Assembly (NCBI GenBank): GCA_004352715.1
Contig: SCFE01000100.1
Span: 954,833-1,018,832 of the forward strand
Source of the DNA: Hofstenia miamia
Lineage: Eukaryota; Xenacoelomorpha; Acoela
Reading direction: 5' to 3'
Length of the DNA: 64,000 nt
Shown piece by piece: positions 58,101-64,000 of the stretch. Position 1 is the stretch's first letter; each line of letters opens with the position of its first letter. Made by a program: the position numbers and the translations under genes. The notes under the pieces are model-generated. The model saw only the letters and a list, made by a program, of their open reading frames with translations, did not search any database and had not been told where the DNA came from.

Positions 58101-59890
58101 TAACAAAATTCTGAAGAGGCAAACTTAAAGCATGAAATTTGTGAAAATATTATCTGTACCAGTCAGGCTACAATATGTGTTTTGCCTGCCATGCCTAAAA
58201 TTTAGCCTTAGTTAACCCAAAATATATTGAAGAAATACCTAATGAGAAACTCTGTTCTCTTAAATTCTCAATATTGTTTATATCTTATATCTTGCTGAAT
58301 GAAGAATTTTGCAGTCTAGGACAGTCTTGTGTGGAGTAAAGAATGAATCAATTCCAGGAATAACAACAATTTACAGTTATTAATATTTGTATCTTCCAAA
58401 ATTCATTTACATATAGACATATGGAAAAAATATAGAAAGATTATATTAAGCAATCAATACATTTAATATATTTATCAGTGTGTAAAGTTTCAACCAGAGA
58501 TGAGCATGGCCTGGGGTAAGGTGTTGATAAAAATGTGAATACCAAATTTTTGGATTTTATATGAAATCAATTTTAATGATTTGGCAATTATTTCCAAAAG
58601 TTTGACAAGCATTTCAAAGATTTCCTAAACTTTGCAAATTTTGTAGGATGATTTTATACATTTTTAAAAATATATCACATATTAGACAATACATCACATC
58701 CACCAAACATAACTATTTAATGTACCACAAAATCAGTTGACAGAACAGCTTGCATAGTATACATAACTGTGTGTACAGTTAGTAAGTTGAACCCATACTC
58801 TCTCAGTTGTGGTTTAAGGCACATTATAGCTTTACATCAAGATATGATCATGTTTCACAATGAAATTAGGAATAATTCACTGTTTCCTCAAATGACACTA
58901 CATGTTGCTTATGATGACTAAATTCTGGGTAGTAACTGCAACAGTTATCCCTTTAGTAGTCTTTATATCTCTTCTATCATTTTTAGCATGTTCTTTATTC
59001 CAACTTTTGACTTCAGCATATTTCTTCTATTTTTGTGATTTATACATCACTTTTTTATATTTGTTTCTTGATAAAAATGTACAAATACCTCTTGCAAGGA
59101 GTGGTGACTCATTGCTTCATCAAAACCTAGTGAAGCATAGTGTAAACATTGTCTCTTGACATCTTATCTAGTTCAGATGCTACTGCACTTATTAGGGTTA
59201 TCACCTCTACTCACTTTGTGACATCAGAAGCACTTGGACATGCTCTCCACCACCCCAAGTTGCCTGTGCCAGAAAACAATGCATAAAGCAGTGGTGGGTT
59301 CATTCCTGAGATCTTTTTCTTTATCTTATGTATTGGTTAGTTTATCAGTAATCCTTTCTCAAAAAGATCTAAAAGAGTACTTTTTCCATTATTAAATATT
59401 CATTCCAAGGTTTTCTCCAGCTATCAACTTGGATCTCACAGCTTTATATTGCTGTCAATATGCTGTGCTATGACTGAGTTCACAAGGGATAATCTGGGAA
59501 AGATTAATATGGATAAATCAGAACAATATAAAATTGAACTCCAGTAAATCCACATAATATGTATATTAGAAATCCAAGAATAAAACCATGCATAGATCAA
59601 CAATATATTCTTCTTTAGCTATAGCCAGGGTTTATATTTAAAACAAACAATGATATTTGAAGCATCTCAGACCATAATACAACAATAATTGAAAATTTAT
59701 GAAATGTGAATACATATATATATATATATTTATTTATACATATATTTATACATATATATGTGTATGTGTCTGTGTGTAGTGGAAGAACATTGATGAAATA
59801 TCTCAAAGAAGATGTAACTCAAATAGGATAGACTGGAACAATTTCATTAAATGAAAGTCTTGCAAATAGATCAAGAAGATCAACAGAATC
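55133..59890. other. 4.8 kb with no gene recognised
   Basis: No domain or RNA gene seen on either strand. (TA)n is much rarer than elsewhere. An 85-codon hydrophobic + frame at 58902-59159 lacks any family signature. A 0.46-kb duplication around an N is listed separately. A (TA)n and TGTGTATGTGTCTG run lies at 59713-59778. Confidence 0.35.
57566..58490. repeat. 0.46-kb direct duplication around single N at 58028
   Basis: 57566-58027 recurs from 58029 to about 58490 with almost no differences (for example TTTAAAATAT versus TTTAATATAT). The period is 463 bp. It does not overlap any recognised element. Best explained as an assembly join of two haplotype copies. Confidence 0.8.
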
Positions 59891-59894
59891 AATG

Positions 59895-60120
59895 AGGAAC
59901 ATACCCATTTTTGATACAATTGATAAAGATCCACCAGAAATCCCATTAAGCATTGTTTCCCATCTATTATGAACATGCAAAAGAATATCTTGTGGAAGAA
60001 ATAGTCTATGCTATTGGGTCTTTAGAAATCACTGGGCAATACTTGCACCAATTTATCTGTCTATTAAAACTGGTGAATTCCCTAATTGCTACAAAAGATC
60101 AGACATAATACAAAATTTTA
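59895..60120 (+). pseudogene. RT scrap of the element E family
   Basis: Plus frames read PIFDTIDKDPPEIPLSIVSH and, after shifts, NHWAILAPIYL and SIKTGEFPNCYKRSDI. This parallels 61680-61910 (PTIFNIDYNNPVQIPLNIVS, FNHYWDILSLIYHYF, SIRKFPIHYKSADLY). A fragment of a second copy lying upstream of element E ORF1, hence out of order. Confidence 0.6.
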
Positions 60121-60139
60121 TTGCAAATTTTCTTAAATT

Positions 60140-60590
60140 TAATAATGATTTAAATCTAAAGAGCAAAGATTTAAAGTTCCTTTACAGTTATCAAGTTAAA
60201 ACTGGAGATTATGTAGTAGTATGCAGAGCATCTGCTGAAAGTTGCAAGCTATTGTCTGAAGCTACATTTTTGAAATATGAAAACAAAATATGTAATGTGA
60301 AAGATTTAATCAAACTCCATTATTGTATTAAATGTTTATCATTTGGACATTGGAAAAATGAATGTAATTCAACTGAAACTAATTGTATTCAACTGAAACT
60401 AATTGTATGTATTGTGTACAAAATCATTCCTATGTGAACTGTACAGCAAAAAGTGACACTTCCAAGCAAATTTGTTTCTGTTGCAAAAATGTTAATGCAG
60501 ATGAGTTAAAGATTGTGTCAGGATCACATTTTGCAATGTCAACTAAATGTCCAATATATAGCAAACAATGCAATATATTTAAAAAGTAAA
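60140..60590 (+). pseudogene. Non-LTR ORF1, gag-like with zinc knuckles (element E)
   Basis: Plus frame: KSKDLKFLYSYQVKTGDYVV, ASAESCKLLSEATFLKYENK, then the knuckle HYCIKCLSFGHWKNEC. A direct duplication of the 20 bp ATTCAACTGAAACTAATTGT near 60365-60405 shifts the frame. The shifted frame continues CMYCVQNHSYVNC and CFCCKNVNADELK, ending ATGTCAACTAAATGTCC (MSTKCP) and a stop at 60589. Three cysteine clusters in the same layout as the ORF1 at 50400-50897 indicate related elements. Confidence 0.7.
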
Positions 60591-60679
60591 ATTTATTAGG
60601 GTGATCATCATGATTGACTAGTGAAATGTGCAATTCCTTCATTTATGCTCATTAATGCTGGAAATTTCACAAGTTTTCA

Positions 60680-61320
60680 GCTCTAGGTAAGTTGAACAAT
60701 TCATTGACAATTGATTTAAATTCCTACAATGTGGATAATTGTGTTATAACAGAATCATTCTTAAAAACAAAGCATCCTGATTCATATTATATGAACAACA
60801 AATTTAATCTAAAATGATGTGATTGCATCATTTGCAAATGTACAAAACCTGAGTGCAACTTATCACATAGTGAGTTGGTTTACTGGTATATCTAGCAAAG
60901 CATTTAGTTTCTGAAACAATAAATATCTCTAAGGATGTTGAATCCATGTGGATAAAAGTTATATATTTAATCTAAAAAGACCTTTGTTGTAAAATGTCAC
61001 ATACTTCACTCCTCAAAGTAACACAAAAAATCTGTACAATTGCTTAAATGATACTCTTATCACAATGACAGATGAATTCCCTAATGCAATTATTCTACTA
61101 TGTGGAGACTGGAATAATTTCAACTTTAATCAATTATTAATTTCTTGGAATCTATGTATTATTGATTCACCTCCAACTTGAAATAATTCATTTTTGGATA
61201 GGTTTTACACAAATTGTCCACATCTTTTCAACTCAGCTACATGCTTTAAGCCACATTTTAAAACTGATCATTTAGGATTGGTATTAAAACCTAAAATGCA
61301 TTTACCAGCTGTATGAAAAT
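60680..61320 (+). pseudogene. APE endonuclease of element E
   Basis: Blocks in order: LNSYNVDNCVITESFLKTKH, then an eroded middle, NAIILLCGDWNNFNFNQLL (GDFN type), LDRFYTNCPHLFN and FKTDHLGLVLKP (D-H pair kept). Several stops in between. The GDWN and LDRFYTN forms differ from those in elements A, B and D, so this is a separate clade within the APE elements. Confidence 0.75.
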
Positions 61321-61479
61321 GAGAATATTTTATTGATTATAGTTTCAAATATAAGGCTTCATTAAATAATAAAATATCTTTTGTAAATTTTGAATTGTTT
61401 TGTGAAGATGATGGTATTGAAAGTTGATTAAGTAACTTTGAAACTTTCTTAAGGGATCTGATAGACAATACCTTTCTAA

Positions 61480-62044
61480 AAGATGGGTAACTATTAGTGA
61501 TCATGATCCTTTTTGGGTTACACCTAGAGTAAAGTACATGTTAAATCAAAAATCCAAAGCAAAAAGATCACATCAAATATCTGAATTCTTATCAAGTGAT
61601 GCTAAGATTAAAGATGCTTTAAATCAACAGTTAGCAGAAAGATCTAAATATAAAAAAGTAATTGTGTATGAAACACCAACTATATTCAATATTGATTATA
61701 ACAATCCAGTGCAAATTCCACTTAATATTGTATCATACAATTTGCAACAATGTAAAAAGTCTACTCCTGGACCAAATAGAATACCTAATTGGATATTTAA
61801 TCATTATTGGGATATTTTAAGCCTTATTTACCATTACTTCTGTAATAGGTTTCTTTCTATTAGAAAATTTCCTATTCATTATAAAAGTGCAGATCTATAT
61901 CCATTGCTGAAAAGTGCATTTCAAAAACTAATGATGATATACATGGCATAAATGTTACATCACTGTCTACTAGGCTTTTTGAAAAGGTCATTCACTCACA
62001 ATACATTTCCCCTAGGATTGTAGCAAAAGGTGATAAGTATCAAT
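61480..62044 (+). pseudogene. RT of element E, first part
   Basis: The frame 61538-61951 reads KSKAKRSHQISEFLSSD, SYNLQQCKKSTPGPNRIPNW (S-P-G-P-D-x-I-P block) and SIRKFPIHYKSADLYPLLKS. After a frameshift near 61920 it reads NDDIHGINVTSLSTRLFEKV and IVAKGDKYQL, then a stop at 62047. The following RT block 2 is missing, replaced by unrelated DNA at 62045-63104. Confidence 0.75.
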
Positions 62045-63104
62045 TGTAGAGTCACTTGGGGCCCCTATTTTGATTTTATTCTTTTGATTATTTTGGCACT
62101 CAAAAATTAATTTATGTCACAGTAATGTCATGATTTGTTGCTATCAATTTATATCAATTTCTTTTAAATTGATTTGTATATTTTAGTGCAGTTTTTTCAA
62201 TCAATTTATTATTTGTCCCCTCAATCCAAACCTACAAGTTATTGCTTGTTTAATTTTGTGAGGGAACTCATGTGTAAGTTGTAAACAAATAGCAGGTAAT
62301 AATTTACGAAAATTGTAATAAATACTTGAGGAACTTGTAGTGAACACACAATATAATTAGTCTTACTCCAATTGTGTGTGATGTTCTTTAATTTATTTAT
62401 ATGCTAAGCCCTTTTAGGTTTCATCATGGATTTTAGTTTGATAATTTCTGCTTAAGAGCTGGCGACAATTTGGGAGGAACTGCACTGGGTCTGGGGCAAC
62501 AAATAGCTCCTTAACAGTGATGGCTCAAATCATGGTCACTTTATGTTACAGCTATGTGTAAGTGTAGGGAATAAGAGCTTTTAATTCAATCATTTCATTT
62601 TGTACATGCACTTAATAATAACACACTGCAAATATAATATGCTGCTGGTGAATGTGAATGCATGATAATTATGTGCCCTTTGTTTTATTATTTATTTACA
62701 TGAGCTGAGATAATAGAACACTGAGATAAATTATTTATTTGAGCTAGAAATTAATACTTGAGGCACACAACTAGCACCTTGGTGAGTAAGGATGGCTTCA
62801 TGGATATGGCTCTGGTGTGATGCTGTGTGAATTCATCACTGCTAGAAATCTGTTCTCTATGGATAGTCTGTTATTTCTTTAAGTGAAACAGTGAACCACC
62901 AATGCTTTTCTTTTGCTAGAATGTGGGTCACTCTCTACAATGGTAGCCTCTGCAACCTTTGATTTAACCTTTGAGTTTCTCAGTACCACTGGTGTAGCCA
63001 GAGCTCACCTGTGATTCTACACAATTTGCATATAGAAAGGAGCAAAGTACTGAAGACTGCCTTGGAACACTTCAGTATTTCTGTTTATCACAATAAGATA
63101 AGCC
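62045..63104. mobile_element. Unclassified 1.06-kb insertion or replacement in element E RT
   Basis: RT reading stops at about 62044 and resumes at about 63105. The interval is non-coding, less AT-rich, and has no TIR, LTR or (TA)n that I can define. About 45 RT residues seem lost, so either an insertion with deletion or a recombination is involved. Confidence 0.4.
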
Positions 63105-64000
63105 ATAAGTGAATAGAATTCACCTTATTCTTGTTGATTTCTCAAAAGCATTTGATCATTTGGACCTAAATAGAGTGACAATAGATTTTGATAGATTTAT
63201 TGATAGCACTAATATCTCTAGCTGGCTAAATAATTTTAGTATTGGAAGAAATCAGTGCTTAATTTGGAAAATAAATGTGAATATATTTCTACTGATCTGG
63301 GATCTTCACAAGGTACTGTTGGTGGACCTAATATTTATTCTATTGCTAGTGATAGCTTACATGCAGTAGAAAATGATAAAATTATATTAAAATATTCAGA
63401 TGACTCCACTGTTTGTTCCATCTGCTACAATTTTCCAAATTCTATTAAATGTGAAGTTTTAAAAAGGAGGTTGAAAATATTTTCAATTGGTCAAGGGATT
63501 ATGGACTGCAGGTTAACATGAAAAAGACCAAGATGCTTAGGTGTTCATTGCAATCATTTTGCCTTGTTCATGTCATCCAGTTAAAGATATATCAGAAGTA
63601 AGCTCATTTAAAATATTTAGAATTACCTTCCAACAAAACATTAAATTTTGTGAATATGGAAAAAAGTTGATTAGTTATTTGAACTTACAAAAGTATATAT
63701 TTGAAGATCTAAAAAGTAACTTCAATATCAAAGAAAGAAATAAAGTTTTTGGATCACTAATTGTTAGCAAACTTAGATATTGTTTAGTAAAAAACATAAA
63801 TTTATTTTTGAAAAAATGTTATGATAGACATTATACTGACAAAGTTTAAGATATTTTTGAAATGTGTCACAAAACTGATTTCAATTTATATACACATATA
63901 ATGAAGTCACCAAACCACCCTTTATTTGAATGTTTCATGAAAAATAAAAGGGCTGCACATACATCAAGATCATCTACCACTATGTAGCACAGAAACTTTC
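63105..64000 (+). pseudogene. RT of element E, second part, running off the window
   Basis: 63109-63180 reads IHLILVDFSKAFDHLDLNRV (block A, catalytic D). 63255-63420 (shifted) reads STDLGSSQGTVGGPNIYSIA and ILKYSDDSTVCS (YSDD at the catalytic position). About 63480-63540 reads LQVNMKKTKML. 63541-63849 is the thumb (FKIFRITFQQNIKFCEYG, FGSLIVSKLRYCLV). 63850-64000 still resembles the C-terminal region (SPNHPLFECFMKNKRAAHTS). Multiple frame changes; defective. Confidence 0.75.

Noticed and set aside
58902-59159. 85-codon hydrophobic + frame that might be a small membrane protein
   Set aside because: Leu/Phe/Ile-rich translation is expected from T-rich DNA; no family signature or context.
62045-63104. 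Solo LTR (TG...CA) hypothesis for the insert in element E
   Set aside because: A TG start and CA end can be chosen but the adjacent 4-6 bp do not match as a target duplication.

Overview
The window is AT-rich eukaryotic DNA, almost certainly from an invertebrate animal. It holds split genes with GT-AG introns, class A GPCR exons, and a deep layer of animal-type transposons: CR1/Jockey-like non-LTR elements with APE endonuclease, Penelope-like, hAT, piggyBac and Tc1/mariner. Long (TA)n runs are everywhere, and all three sized assembly gaps lie in or against them. There is nothing bacterial: no operons, ribosome-binding sites or CRISPR. The phylum cannot be fixed from the sequence; a lophotrochozoan is only a guess.

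The only host genes I can support are two copies of one class A (rhodopsin-like, peptide-receptor-like) GPCR in inverted orientation. GPCR copy 1 is on + (exons 14141-14384, 15152-15446, 19549-19920). Copy 2 is on - (exons 44086-43845, 43151-42857, about 40492-40163). They share exon lengths, intron phases and an upstream block. Each carries its own lesion: copy 1 has a 2-bp slip in exon 1 and an early stop in the tail; copy 2 has lost TM7 through an in-frame deletion of about 45 codons.

Layout. 0-8 kb: two related, decayed non-LTR elements on -, one apparently inserted in the other, with SGNH-esterase-like ORF1, APE endonuclease, 2A-like motif and reverse transcriptase (RT). 8-11 kb: two partial + copies of the same RT family. 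11-13 kb: Penelope-like debris in inverted arms and a scrambled non-LTR mosaic. 14-20 kb: GPCR copy 1, with a non-LTR tail in intron 1 and a 737-bp hAT MITE in intron 2. 22.5-23 kb: an hAT transposase scrap. 25.86-38.91 kb: one large composite hAT (ZMYM1-like transposase) bounded by matching TIRs and an identical 8-bp target duplication, filled by a piggyBac element, tandem repeats and Penelope-like elements. 40-44 kb: GPCR copy 2, with a deleted Tc1-like element in intron 2. 45.6-46.4 kb: an RT scrap. 49.8 kb: a 329-bp hAT MITE. 50.4-55.1 kb: a near full-length two-ORF non-LTR element interrupted by an opposite-strand non-LTR insertion. 59.9-64 kb: another two-ORF non-LTR element running off the window end.

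Six isolated single-N positions occur. Five are joined to near-identical flanking direct copies or a (TA)n run in a way that suggests assembly or haplotype-joining artefacts. None of the transposons looks intact. I found no wholly new biological system; the points most worth a second look are the bounded 13-kb composite hAT and the reciprocally damaged inverted receptor pair.
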